Shown: positions 1-9,451 of the stretch, piece by piece
Numbering within the stretch: the first letter of the stretch is position 1
How the letters are laid out: each line of letters opens with the position of its first letter
Assembly: GCA_003339415.1 (NCBI GenBank)
Contig: PDHQ01000010.1
Span: forward strand, 310,740-374,739
Direction: 5' to 3'
Origin: Ophiocordyceps camponoti-saundersi (nom. inval.)
Taxonomy: Eukaryota > Ascomycota > Sordariomycetes > Hypocreales > Ophiocordycipitaceae
DNA: 64,000 nucleotides
Program-made: the position numbers and the translations under genes
Notes under the pieces: model-generated
What the model was told of the DNA's origin: nothing
Databases searched by the model: none
The model's input: the letters and a program-made list of their open reading frames with translations, nothing else

Positions 1-226
1 GATTCAGCAGATGAGCTATCGAACGAGAGATGATGGCAGACGGATGCGATGCGATGTACCATAGAGTCCGTTGAATAATAAGAGGAAGCGATAGCCACAA
101 TGCAACGCAGAAACACACTTTGCCCTGACGCCGAAACAAGTCAGGCCTCCCCCGGCCAAGCCTCGAACGAGCATGACATGGTCAAAATAGGAGAAGAAGA
201 AGAAGAGGGAAAAGCAAACGGTAGCC

Positions 227-913
227 TCATGTTTCGACGGCAATCGAGTTGAGGATGCCGTCAATCTTTGCCGTCTCAAGAGCCTTGCAGCCCTTTGCTT
301 CCTCCTTGACGAGGACGGCAAGAACCTCGATGGGCGGATTGAGGCCAAGGCGATCAGCGCGAAGCCACCTCTTCCTACGGCTGATTCCGACACAGGGCTG
401 AAAGGTAAATCCATCAGTACAAACAAGAACGAGAAGAAGGCGAGAAAAAGGATCGAAGGAAGAAATAGTCCCCCTTACCCCATACTGCGAGCTGACGTCA
501 AAGTACCGCAGCACCTTTTCGCACATCTCGACGTCTTGCTGGTGGACGCGGGGCGCTTTGCGCTGACGCTCGACTGCGTTCCAGTAGGATGCTATCTGCG
601 CTCGGCTGACTTTCTCTGCTCTATCTTCGGCCTCGGTTCGTTCCGGGGGAGGGGGTTCGGTGAGTTGTGATGGTTGCGACTCTTCTTCTTCTTCTTCTTC
701 TTCCTCCTCGACTTCCTCTTCCTTTACGATTTCGTCTTCGGATTGGATTTGGGGGGTAATCTTGGCGATGGCCGCTGGTGTGATGTCCTTCTTGGCCTCT
801 CGCACCGTATTCTTCGTCACCCTTCCGGAGAAGCTCAGCGTCGACTGGGCTTTTTTCCCATGGCCGGGTCGGGAGGAGGCGCGGGCTCCTGCTGCTTTGC
901 GGGTAAGAGGCAT
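227..913 (-). CDS. DNA polymerase delta subunit 4 (POLD4/Cdm1 family)
   Basis: Exons are 913-479 and 397-227; the 81-nt intron (478-398) starts GTAAGG and ends CAG. The product is 201 aa. It is the smallest subunit of the replicative polymerase delta, which steadies the holoenzyme on PCNA in the nucleus. The C-terminal half carries the family signature: RYFDVSSQYG joined across the intron to PCVGISRRKRWLRAD, then LGLNPP. The N-terminus is basic, with a degenerate PIP-like QSTLSF at residues 23-28, followed by a glutamate run. The intron is a multiple of three and lacks a stop, so retention would insert 27 residues into the conserved core. The start ATG at 913-911 is the first in frame. Confidence 0.88.
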   Translation of the reverse strand: MPLTRKAAGARASSRPGHGKKAQSTLSFSGRVTKNTVREAKKDITPAAIAKITPQIQSEDEIVKEEEVEEEEEEEEEESQPSQLTEPPPPERTEAEDRAEKVSRAQIASYWNAVERQRKAPRVHQQDVEMCEKVLRYFDVSSQYGVRGTISSFDPFSRLLLVLVCTDGFTFQPCVGISRRKRWLRADRLGLNPPIEVLAVLVKEEAKGCKALETAKIDGILNSIAVET

Positions 914-2895
914 TGTTCTTTCTTTCTCTTATTGTTCTGATGAGTGGCTCCGGAAGATGAGGAGAAGAAGCTTCAAGGGGTCGAGGATATGAGAAAGGCA
1001 CTGGCAATCAAGTCCTCCGATTGATATAAACACAGCGATCGCTACCCTGTATTTTGTTGATGTTCGATTACGAGGAACGTTGGTCAGATTTAGTGGGGTA
1101 ACGCGACGTTGGAGCGCAGTCACGTGACGTCTACCACGGAATCCCCGGAGGCGACGGGCTCATTGGCGACGGAGCTGACTCAGCCTTCGGGCGAGGATTG
1201 CATCTTTTCCACACGACAACTAACCTTGGTCTCCCTCGACGGTTGTTGACAATCAAGTGATGCGGATAAACGCGGGGAGAATCCTGAGTCTTTGTGAAGA
1301 TGTGCCTCGTTAGTGACAGATGATGTTATCACATGCATACATAGCCGGGGTTGGAAAGGATCGACTCCTGTGCTGCTGACATGCCCACAGAGGAGGACTG
1401 AACCGTTGCCAATGATGTGGAACCTCGGGCAAATATCAGTAAGGTTGACAAGAGAGGCACGGGCGTTTATGATAGGAAGCAACTTGTCTTATCATCTTAC
1501 TACGTGAGCTATCAGTTTTCGCCGAGGAGGGAAATGGTATCTCAACCTTAAACCCGCTACTTGCTTTGCATATGCATGTGTACACACATAAGCTCGGTTT
1601 ACCTACTTACGAATCACATGGTGGGTGATGGAGCACCTATACCTGGCTATGTCGGCGCAACCTTCTCAAGATCGAGGTCAGGTTTTTGACAAACGAGACC
1701 GAAAGAGACGACGACGACGAAACTTGTGCCCGTTGGTTGTGGCCCAGGTGGGAACCGGCGAGACGATAAGCTCGTGGCAAGCAGAAACAGTGGTGACGTG
1801 TTAACTGCGAAACCTTGAACAACTGCTTACAGGCGACTAAGCTGCATCCCTAACTCCGTACATACATACGTTGCTACCCACGTACTGGATCGGTAGAATA
1901 AAGAAACCCCTAAAGGCGTAGTAGAAGGCGCGCGATTATTTCCGGTGGGAAACCAGTTGATAAGACTAGCTCAGCTGCTGCAACGGCCGGCTCTACCATT
2001 ACGCCATGAATTTGCTCATGTTTGGAAAACGGCACATAAGCGTAGCTACCTCGTCTAGGTAGGAAGGTTTTGCTGAAGAGAAATTATAATCATGCCGAGT
2101 TTTCTCGTCTGAACGAATGATGATTGCACACGTGTGGATATACAGAGTTGGAAGTAGCATGAAGGAAGACACTGTCAAGGCACGAAAGAGGTCTCTATTT
2201 ATGTGTATTCTTATCTTCTTCCATTCTTACCTTTTTCTTCTGCTTCTCTTTCCTCCCTGCTTGCCTTGCCCGCTTAGAAAGATATACATATATATATATA
2301 TAGAGAAATAGATACGCTTTTAAAGGGAAGAAGAAGAAGAAGAAGAAGACGAAGAAGACGAAAAGAAAAAAAGTACTTTTCCCCCGGGCTTTCTTAACCC
2401 GACTTGGCTTACGACGTGCTAAGCTGACAAGCTGTAAACTCTCAAGATGCCCTGCCACGGCCTTGATCTGTCTCGAGTAAGGGATACAAACCATGCAGAA
2501 AAAAAAGAAGAGACAGATGTAACGGAAGAAAGATGTTAAAAATCGGTGCCAAAAACAAAATATAAATAGAGTCCGATTGAGTGCAAGCCGGTCTGACTTG
2601 ACACGGCGTGTAAAGGACTTTTTTACTTTGATAAGAAGCGTCTTTTATCATGACTGCTCCGGAAAAAGTGAAGAGCTGAAGGGGAGTTATTACTTTCAGT
2701 CTTGTATTATTCCCCGGCTTCCCTGTCGAATTCCATGTGACTGGTTGCTGGCTCTATATATGATGTCGTCCTGCTCTTGATTCCTCGTCTGCTGAACTTG
2801 TTTCTCTCCCCAAAGCCATTCTCGTCTTTTATATACATATACATCTCTCCGCATCCCTTTGCTGTCAATCATTTTCCACCGGGAAGGAAGAAAAC
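914..2895. other. Intergenic, about 2 kb, no gene seen
   Basis: Only short ORFs without recognisable motifs occur here. The stretch holds a (TA)n run near 2282-2303, a (GAA)n tract near 2327-2365, and a TATA-like element with a CT-rich leader near 2750-2895 in front of the next plus-strand ORF. Confidence 0.6.
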
Positions 2896-3372
2896 ATGCT
2901 GAAGCATCTCCTCCCCCCCCTCCTCCTCCTCCTCCTCGCCGCCCTCTTCACCCTCTGCAGATGCAGCGTCATTTCATACCCGGGACCGTCGTTGGAGAAA
3001 TCAGTCGTCGGGTCGGACGAGCACTTGCCAGACGTCAGAGCAGGCAACGACCTGGGTGGTGAAAAGTACATCTTCGCCCGGCGTATACGGCTGGGTCATC
3101 ACCACTACACGCATCTCGATCATCATCTTGGCTTTGCCGGTCATCATCATGCCAGTTCCGTCAATTCCAGGGATAGGCTTTACAGGTTCGGGGCGATTCG
3201 ACGGGTTCGTATTCGCGGTCATGGCCACGGTCACGGTCCCGGTCACGGTCCCGGTCCTGGTCGTGGTCACGGTCAGGGTCGTCACGTGGGAGGTCGTACG
3301 GGCCGTATCAACCGTCACTCTACGCACAGAGAGTCGACATATCCAGAGTTTTCCGTTCACGGTCTCGGATAG
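2896..3372 (+). CDS. Putative secreted His/Gly/Arg-rich protein
   Basis: A single-exon ORF of 158 aa, not recognised as any family. It opens with a strong signal peptide (MLKHLL, a leucine run, then AALFTLCRC), followed by a His-rich stretch at about residues 68-87 (HHHYTHLDHHLGFAGHHH) and a Gly-His-Pro-Arg repeat at about 108-130. Upstream are a TATA-like element, a CT-rich leader and an A-rich context before the ATG (gaaaac). The repeat comes from a hexanucleotide-like GGTCAC/GGTCCC array, and the overlapping +2 frame and the reverse strand are also open here, so the coding frame is not certain. A His-rich secreted protein could bind metal ions, but that is inference. An intron-containing model in another frame cannot be excluded. 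Confidence 0.45.
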   Translation: MLKHLLPPLLLLLLAALFTLCRCSVISYPGPSLEKSVVGSDEHLPDVRAGNDLGGEKYIFARRIRLGHHHYTHLDHHLGFAGHHHASSVNSRDRLYRFGAIRRVRIRGHGHGHGPGHGPGPGRGHGQGRHVGGRTGRINRHSTHRESTYPEFSVHGLG

Positions 3373-3421
3373 CAAAGTCGGCACTTTTTTTTTTTGCCTC
3401 TCTCTTTCTCTCCCCCTCCCT

Positions 3422-3462
<41 letters not shown>

Positions 3463-3513
3463 CCCCCCTCCCCCTCCCTCTCTCTTGCTCCCTCTCTCTC
3501 TCTCTCTTACTCC

Positions 3514-3549
<36 letters not shown>

Positions 3550-4410
3550 TACTTCCTCTCTCTCTCTCTTACTCCCTCTCTCTCTCTCTCTTACTCCCTC
3601 TCTCTCTCTCTCTTACTCCCTCTCTCTTTGTAAGTACGTTGATGGTCAAGTCTACGAAACCCTGATTCCGTCTGTATGTATGTATGTATGATAGATAACA
3701 CTCTCGAGGCATGCAAATTTCTCTCTTCCCAAGGTTCGGATACCTGAATGCCATCCATCTGATGATGAATGCAACGTTGTACATGCCTACGTATGTATGT
3801 AGTTAGGTATGCTTGCTTTGTTGGTATTGCCAAGTCTGTATTGATTGGGGGCAACAAGATCGAGCAACTCGTCGTATCGTGACTTTAGTCCGAAACTTCA
3901 CAGGCTTTACTTATGTATGGTTGTATGTACGTCTCTTCAGAAACTTGCTCGCCAGATAAACCTCCTGATCAGACGGGGACCAACCAGGGTTTTCAGATGA
4001 CAAGGGTATGGATGTAGTAACATCATACGTTGTGAATACATACATATCTAGGTTGGTATGTAGATATGAGTGTATGATAGGTTCATCGAGCCGTCTTCCG
4101 GTATAAAGGGAGCTGAGCACATACATAGATTGGTAGGTATGCATGCAGTGGGAAATGCCGTCTTGGCTTCAAGTCATGATACATATGAAAGATGGAATAC
4201 GAGAGCGAGCAATATAAACTCTAGCTCGACCATGAATCGCATCATGCCATCATCGTCTGTTTCCCACCTCGATCCATACATAGCCTCATCATCTCCTCGT
4301 ACTCGGTCGACAACAAGCTCGAGGCTGCAGTATATAAACCGACCCAGCTCTACCCTCCCACTTCGACAACAACAGTACAGAAACAGAACAACTTCTCAGA
4401 CGCAGCAGAA
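3373..4410. other. Intergenic, microsatellite-rich
   Basis: No gene seen. It contains the large CT tract and several TATG/CATA repeats (about 3673-3690, 3789-3802, 4035-4060). The last 100 nt before 4411 have a TATA-like tatataaacc near 4331 and a CA-rich leader, a plausible promoter for the next gene. Confidence 0.6.
3406..3628 (+). repeat. Compound (CT)n microsatellite with TTACTCCCTC interruptions
   Basis: About 220 nt of CT dinucleotides broken by C runs and by a recurring tcttactccctc unit. It generates spurious Ser/Leu ORFs on the plus strand and Arg/Glu ORFs on the minus strand. Confidence 0.95.
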
Positions 4411-5188
4411 ATGAAGGCCCATCAAGCATGGATCACATGCCTCTCTCTCGCCACGACCGTCCTCGGTCAACCTCAGGGGCCGCCGTCGTTCAAATACGAG
4501 GTGCAGGCTCCTGGTGACGGCTGGCTAGTCATCGACAACAGGTCCAACACCGACCCAGCCTACTTCAGGAAGATGGGCGGATTCGCCTTGCCCTCCAATC
4601 TCGGCGACTCGGCATGGCGTTTCGACAACTCGTTGACGGTCAACCTCCGCTATCCGTGGATCAACAAAGGCCACGAGCTGTACGAGCACGGAGCCTGGGT
4701 CTACAGCATCGCTCTCTCGCCGCAAATCGTCGCCGAGCCGGGCAACGAGGGCGATTTTGCCAGAGCGATCGGGGGAGTCCAATGGTCTCAGGTCTACCAA
4801 TGGCAATTCGTCCACAAATACAAGCCCGAGTTGGAAAGCTACGGAGCTTGGCCCAACCAGGATCGCGACCCGCGCTGGGAGCAGTTCGGAATGTCTGTCT
4901 TCCAGGACTCCCTTGTTCACAGCGGCGGCAAGTCGGGGCTTTCGGCCAAGGATCTTGCCAAGAAGTTTATAAGTGACGTTATCGCCAATGCTCCGGCGGA
5001 CAAGCGGTCGACTCTTCGAGACCTGATGGACTGGAACGTCGAGGCAGAGCCGAAGCGAGACTTTCCCTTGCTTCGCCGTGGAAAGGGTAAGAAAAGACTT
5101 TGTTCCTCCTCCTCCTCATCCTCCTCCTCCTCCTCCTCCTCCTCCTCCTCCTTCTCCTCCTCCTCCTCCTTCTCCTCCTTCTCTTCCT

Positions 5189-5221
<33 letters not shown>

Positions 5222-5623
5222 CTCCTCCTCCTCCTCCTACTCTCTGAAAAACATATACATCTTGACATGTTGCTTCTTTCAGAGGAACCGTTTCACTCCG
5301 TCTACTTGCGCATGATCGACTGGTTCAAGTTCAACGACTGGTCACAATTCCTCAAGGTATCTCTGGAGAGCGCCCTCCCACCGACACTCCGGTGCATCGA
5401 GGCAACCAAGCTACTGTCACCTGTCGGCCAAGCAGAGAATCACAATATAGCCTGTGAGAGCGTCATGGCCATGGCCAGGAGCGCAAAGCCGGAATCGTTC
5501 AAAAAGGAACCGAAAGGTGATTTGCCAGACAGACATGTCGTCGAAGCTTCTTGTCCCGCTGACAAGCCTCCCTCTGCAGTCGCGTCTTTCAAGCCCGAGC
5601 ATGCTGTACGTTTCAAGGAGTAG
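4411..5623 (+). CDS. Secreted heat-labile-enterotoxin-A-like protein (ADP-ribosyltransferase fold)
   Basis: Exons are 4411-5086 and 5283-5623, giving 338 aa. The intron (5087-5282, GTAAGA...TTTCAG) is mostly (TCC)n. Residues 1-19 look like a signal peptide. Residues 42-49 (DNRSNTDP) and the GGF at 56-58 resemble the start of the enterotoxin alpha-chain domain, and AIGGVQWSQVYQW at 119-131 is the clearest family signature, followed by a W/P/R-rich stretch. Members of this family act as ADP-ribosyltransferases in bacteria and are numerous in insect-pathogenic Hypocreales. Here the arginine expected for NAD binding falls on valine 40, and the usual glutamate pair before AIGG is displaced (EGDF at 113-116), so enzymatic activity is doubtful. 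The C-terminal 110 residues, with several cysteines, are lineage-specific. No B-subunit gene is nearby. Confidence 0.72.
5104..5240 (+). repeat. (TCC)n microsatellite inside the intron of the enterotoxin-A-like gene
   Basis: A nearly continuous TCC/CTC array fills the middle of the intron, with TTC variants. It accounts for the poly-Ser, poly-Leu and poly-Pro ORFs in the three plus frames. Confidence 0.95.
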
Positions 5624-5908
5624 TAAAGGGGCTGTTTGAGGCAGGCCAATGAGGGTTGTCTATCATACAGAGAGAGAAGGTCACACAATCGTTCCCACGG
5701 CCGGGTTGTAAGTATGTATGCCGCCTGTGACATGATGTCCCTTGGGGGGCTTCTTCTCCTTCCTTTGTGATGTATACATCTATATATCTATACATCTGTA
5801 TAACTATATAGATATAGATAGATAGATAGATGGCCCTTGTGCTGGATCGGAGTGAATGCAAAGGACCTGTCGTGTCTGCCTCTCTATCACTGCGCTTGAA
5901 CTTGTCCA

Positions 5909-7819
5909 TCACTTGCGCCCTGAAGACGAAGCCATCGTCCATTTCATCCTCGACAGCGAATAAACTCGACATCTCCAGTCACGAACAGCCCCCCTATCGA
6001 GCAGCAAGCGAACAATGGCATCGTCTTCACGATCCAGAGCATAAGTCAGAGGCGTCTTATCCGAATCCCTCTTCGCCTCAACACCAGCGCCGTGATCGAG
6101 CAGCATCTCGACCATGGTCGCGTTCCCCTTCTGAATGGCGATTATCAACGGCGTTAGATGACTCTTATCCTCCACTTCGACGTCTGCCCCTACGTCCATC
6201 AGCAGCCTGACGATGGCTTCCTGTCCTCGTTCAACAGCATGATGAAGAGGCCTTCGACCCGTCACATCCATCTCCCCGACGTTGAAGCCGTTCTCCAACA
6301 ATAGCTTGACCAAGGCGATGCTGCCGCACAAGACGGCGTAATGCAGTGCCGTCTTACCTCCCTTCCCTTTAGAGTTGACATCGACTTTATCGGAATGTAA
6401 CAGCTGCTTGACGATGTTGAAGTCTCCTGAAGCCACGGCCGGCTTCACTGCGCATTCCAGGTTCGTCTTCACGTCGTTCCGGGCCAGTAGAGCCTTGACG
6501 ATGGCCCCCTTGTGGTTCTCAACCGCCAAAGACAGCGCCGTGTGACCATCTGAGCGCCTCAGGTTGATGTCCATGTCTCTTCGCGTCAGCAGCATCCAGA
6601 GAGTATCCTCATGGCCCCGTTGTGCAGCGTGCAACAACGCCATCGGGTTCGTAAAGTCCATCATCTTCGTGATGGTGTCGATGCTATAAACCTGCTCGGA
6701 AACCACCGCCTCATCTCGCTGCTCGACGTCGTCGGCTTTCCTGGTGAGTGCCATGCGCTCTGTGCGTATGTAAAGTCTCCTGACGGGATACTGAGATGCC
6801 CTGAACTTGGTCATATCAAGTCTTTCCATCTTCTCGCACCAGACTCTGCTGAAGCGCTCCATCGTCATGGCATGGTCTCGGAGGTAGATGGCCAGAGGCT
6901 TATCCTCGTCGCCTCTCTTTTTGCAGTGTAGGACGGCCATACCGAGACCTTGTTTCCCGCAGCCGATGAAACGTAGGTCGATGAAGACGCCTCTGCTGCT
7001 CACGGTCAAGGGACTCTTTGCCGTATCGAAGGGGTTAAACTGAATCACATGGCTAGATGCCGAGAAGGCGGCGGGTGATGAGGCCAGCAGACCGCCTCGT
7101 GCATCGGACGACTCCCAGGCGAAAAGGCTATGATCATCCGACGTCTTCATAATCTCCTCTTGAAGTCGGATAAAGGCTCTCTCTCCTTCGCCGTAGATCA
7201 AAGGCATGTTGATGCCGAAGATGCCCATCAAGGAGTAAGCTCGATCTTCGACCCTCGTCGTCTCTCGCTTGGCAGCCCATGACATCCTTTGCGCGATGCT
7301 GACCGTCTCGATGGCTCTCTCGCCGGATAAGATGGAAGGGTGTATGCCGGTGCAGCGAGAGATGGTCTGCTGAAGCCTCGTCCTCGTGCCGAGATCAGCC
7401 CAGCGTCGATCAACAAAGTAAACCTCGGAGGGTGCGAGCAGCTCCTGTAGAGTCCATCCCCTGGTGAACCACTCGCTCTTCTCGACGCTCATCTCGGAGG
7501 AGACGTCGGCGAGGTGAGCGTAGCATCTCTTGGCTCTATAGTACCAGAGATACATGGAGTTGATAGCCTCTGAGAGCTCGGCGCTGCTGGTCTTGTCGAT
7601 GCAGCAGGTATCGATCCAGACGTACTGAAACTCGTCCGCTCTGGCCCGGACGCAGCATCCTTCTATCTTGTCGAAGCCCTTCTTGTCGAAGATACGGCCC
7701 TGGACGTCTTGTAGGCTGAGTTCCTCTTTGGTCCATCGGTGAGATAAGATCGCGTACTCTGGGACTTGGTCGTAGGCGAATTCCTCTATGGTGTAGTCTT
7801 GTGTCCTCAGGAGACGCAT
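5909..7819 (-). CDS. HET-domain protein with C-terminal ankyrin repeats
   Basis: A single exon of 636 aa. The N-terminal HET (heterokaryon incompatibility) domain shows its usual blocks: YAILSHRW (22-29), VWIDTCCIDK (67-76) and GWTLQELLAP (121-130), then the MGIFGINMPLIYGEG block. After a linker, roughly residues 385-620 form about six to seven ankyrin repeats (for example GKTALHYAVLCGSIALVKLLL and LTPLIIAIQKGNATMVEMLL). HET proteins trigger programmed cell death when non-self is sensed in fused cells; ankyrin repeats would be the recognition part. The gene is intact and intronless, and its start matches the MRLL opening typical of HET-E/D-like proteins. It lies tail-to-tail with the enterotoxin-A-like gene and head-to-head with the GFA gene. 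The partner allele or ligand cannot be told from the sequence. Confidence 0.9.
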   Translation of the reverse strand: MRLLRTQDYTIEEFAYDQVPEYAILSHRWTKEELSLQDVQGRIFDKKGFDKIEGCCVRARADEFQYVWIDTCCIDKTSSAELSEAINSMYLWYYRAKRCYAHLADVSSEMSVEKSEWFTRGWTLQELLAPSEVYFVDRRWADLGTRTRLQQTISRCTGIHPSILSGERAIETVSIAQRMSWAAKRETTRVEDRAYSLMGIFGINMPLIYGEGERAFIRLQEEIMKTSDDHSLFAWESSDARGGLLASSPAAFSASSHVIQFNPFDTAKSPLTVSSRGVFIDLRFIGCGKQGLGMAVLHCKKRGDEDKPLAIYLRDHAMTMERFSRVWCEKMERLDMTKFRASQYPVRRLYIRTERMALTRKADDVEQRDEAVVSEQVYSIDTITKMMDFTNPMALLHAAQRGHEDTLWMLLTRRDMDINLRRSDGHTALSLAVENHKGAIVKALLARNDVKTNLECAVKPAVASGDFNIVKQLLHSDKVDVNSKGKGGKTALHYAVLCGSIALVKLLLENGFNVGEMDVTGRRPLHHAVERGQEAIVRLLMDVGADVEVEDKSHLTPLIIAIQKGNATMVEMLLDHGAGVEAKRDSDKTPLTYALDREDDAIVRLLLDRGAVRDWRCRVYSLSRMKWTMASSSGRK

Positions 7820-8264
7820 TCTCTATGGGAAAGAAGCTGGCTGAGCCAAACCGGAGGAGGAGGAGTTTACCGACGCGTAGGTCATTCAGCCGCAAAGCCG
7901 ATAAGCCACGCTGAGACACAGCCACAGAGACTTGTCGATAGCTTCAATTGGTCCGCACATGATGATGATGATGACCCTCAGGCCAGCATACATACATACA
8001 ATGTTGACTCCCCTGGCTGGCAGTCAATCGGAAGAAGAAGAAGAAGAAACAACTCGGGGGCCGGGCCTAAAGCTGTTCCCATATTCGTCTGCTTCCTTGA
8101 TCGAGAGACTGTCCTATATCTTCACCCCCATCTAGACTATAACCAACTTGAAACTCAAATACGTCATCCTAAATATAGAGCCGGTGATAGGTCAACTAAC
8201 TTACTTACTGCCACCTGCTCTTACATGCATACATACATACGTACGTACCTAGCTTCATGTAGTT

Positions 8265-8308
<44 letters not shown>

Positions 8309-8512
8309 GTAAGCTCACGTTGGATTGAGCTGGCTGCTTATTTATTCTGATGGATGATTCCAGAAGTCACAGCAAGATACTACATACAACTACCGTCATC
8401 CCCCTCTCCCTCTCCCTCTCCCTTTGCCGCCGCCTCCTCAGACTCAGTCCATCGTCAAGGGACAACAACAACAACGACAACAACAACAACAGCAACGAAA
8501 ATATAAACCATC
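7820..8512. other. Divergent promoter region between the HET-ankyrin and GFA genes
   Basis: No gene seen. It contains CATA repeats (8224-8243), an (AG)18 tract, a CCCTCT array near 8401-8422 and a CAA-rich 5' leader (8461-8505) before the GFA start. Confidence 0.6.
8271..8306 (+). repeat. (AG)18 microsatellite
   Basis: An uninterrupted AG dinucleotide run in the promoter between the HET and GFA genes. Confidence 0.97.
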
Positions 8513-8962
8513 ATGACTTCTTCTTCCAACTCCAAAAAGTTACAGGGTTCCTGCCTCTGTGGCAACATCAAGTTCGAATTAACCGGCGATCCCGACTTTA
8601 GCAACCTATGCTACTGCACCAGTTGCCGCAAGTCCACCGGCTCCCTTGCCGGCATGACCAACAGCGTCTTCAAGAAAGAGAACTTTCAGCTCTTGAGCGG
8701 AGCCGACCATCTACGAACCTATCACGACGGCTCGTGCCTGTCCGGCGCTGCCCTTGAGCGCGGCTTCTGCGGCACTTGCGGCTCTACCATGATGGTCGAG
8801 CACAAGACCAAGTTGCCTGACAAGTTGATCGTGCCCATGGGCGGTACGGATATCGATCCTAGCAGCGGAGAATGGACGCCTTATATGGAGTTCTTTTGCA
8901 AGAGGAAGCCGGCTTGGATGTCGACTCCTCAAGACACGAAGAAGTACGATGAGCAGTTTTAG
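8513..8962 (+). CDS. CENP-V/GFA domain protein (glutathione-dependent formaldehyde-activating-like)
   Basis: A single exon of 149 aa, the normal length for the family. Zinc ligands are visible: GSCLCGNIKF (residues 12-21), CYCTSCRKSTGS (about 36-47) and GFCGTCGS (about 83-90). This Mss4-like beta fold binds zinc and, in bacterial GFA, helps glutathione condense with formaldehyde; the substrates of the many fungal paralogues are mostly unknown. The ATG at 8513 follows an A/C-rich leader and has no in-frame upstream ATG close by. It is divergently transcribed from the HET gene, with no evident functional link. Confidence 0.88.
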   Translation: MTSSSNSKKLQGSCLCGNIKFELTGDPDFSNLCYCTSCRKSTGSLAGMTNSVFKKENFQLLSGADHLRTYHDGSCLSGAALERGFCGTCGSTMMVEHKTKLPDKLIVPMGGTDIDPSSGEWTPYMEFFCKRKPAWMSTPQDTKKYDEQF

Positions 8963-9097
8963 GCAATCTATGTGTGTATGTATGTATGTATATATCGCAT
9001 GAACCAGTCTACCTAGTATATATCAACAAGCCACATGTATGATGATGAACCAATGTCGAATGGATTCTCCCCATCTCTCCTCAAAGCAGCAGCACGT

Positions 9098-9451
9098 TCA
9101 GCTATCGCGGTCACTAACCATGCGACCACGGATCAACCTCTCCCGCCAAAGAGCTCCAGAGATGACTCCTCCGCCAACGTTAAAGTCTTCTTGACAGGTA
9201 GAATCGATCAAGAGGTTAAAGGGCCATCCGTACGATATGCAGACGAGACCGTCACAGCACTTGACCTGGCCACTGCACTTTGCTACACGTGTTGCCCGTT
9301 TCCCGTCAGCAATTGGTTCGAGTTGTCTAGCAAAGCAAAGCTCCTCATACGCACCGCTTGACATGCCGCAGATGGACGCCTCGTGCGATTTTGCTGCTGG
9401 CTTGGAATGACTGGACGCAGCCAGTACGGTGACGGTGTTGAGAAGCTTCAT
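9098..9451 (-). CDS. Small secreted cysteine-rich protein, knottin-like cysteine spacing
   Basis: An ORF of 117 aa from the ATG at 9451-9449 (A at -3). The first 16 or so residues (MKLLNTVTVLAASSHS) resemble a short signal peptide. The centre has seven cysteines including a CC pair: SICG, ELCF, KCSGQVKCCDGLVC and STC. The C...CC...C...C order recalls inhibitor-cystine-knot and other small secreted fungal proteins. No close family is recognised. A possible 44-nt intron starting at the GTACGG after ISY would remove the last cysteine, so the C-terminal part is uncertain. It lies beside other host-interaction-type genes, which suggests but does not prove an effector role. Confidence 0.45.
   Translation of the reverse strand: MKLLNTVTVLAASSHSKPAAKSHEASICGMSSGAYEELCFARQLEPIADGKRATRVAKCSGQVKCCDGLVCISYGWPFNLLIDSTCQEDFNVGGGVISGALWRERLIRGRMVSDRDS

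Noticed and set aside
1926..2008. tRNA-like words (TAGCTCAG on plus, TAATGGTAGAGC on minus) with short complementary ends
   Set aside because: No T-arm or anticodon arm can be folded and no B-box or T-run terminator is in place.
3056..3691. 211-codon plus ORF over the CT repeat
   Set aside because: Its second half is microsatellite translation (Leu/Ser runs) and it has no signal peptide or good start.
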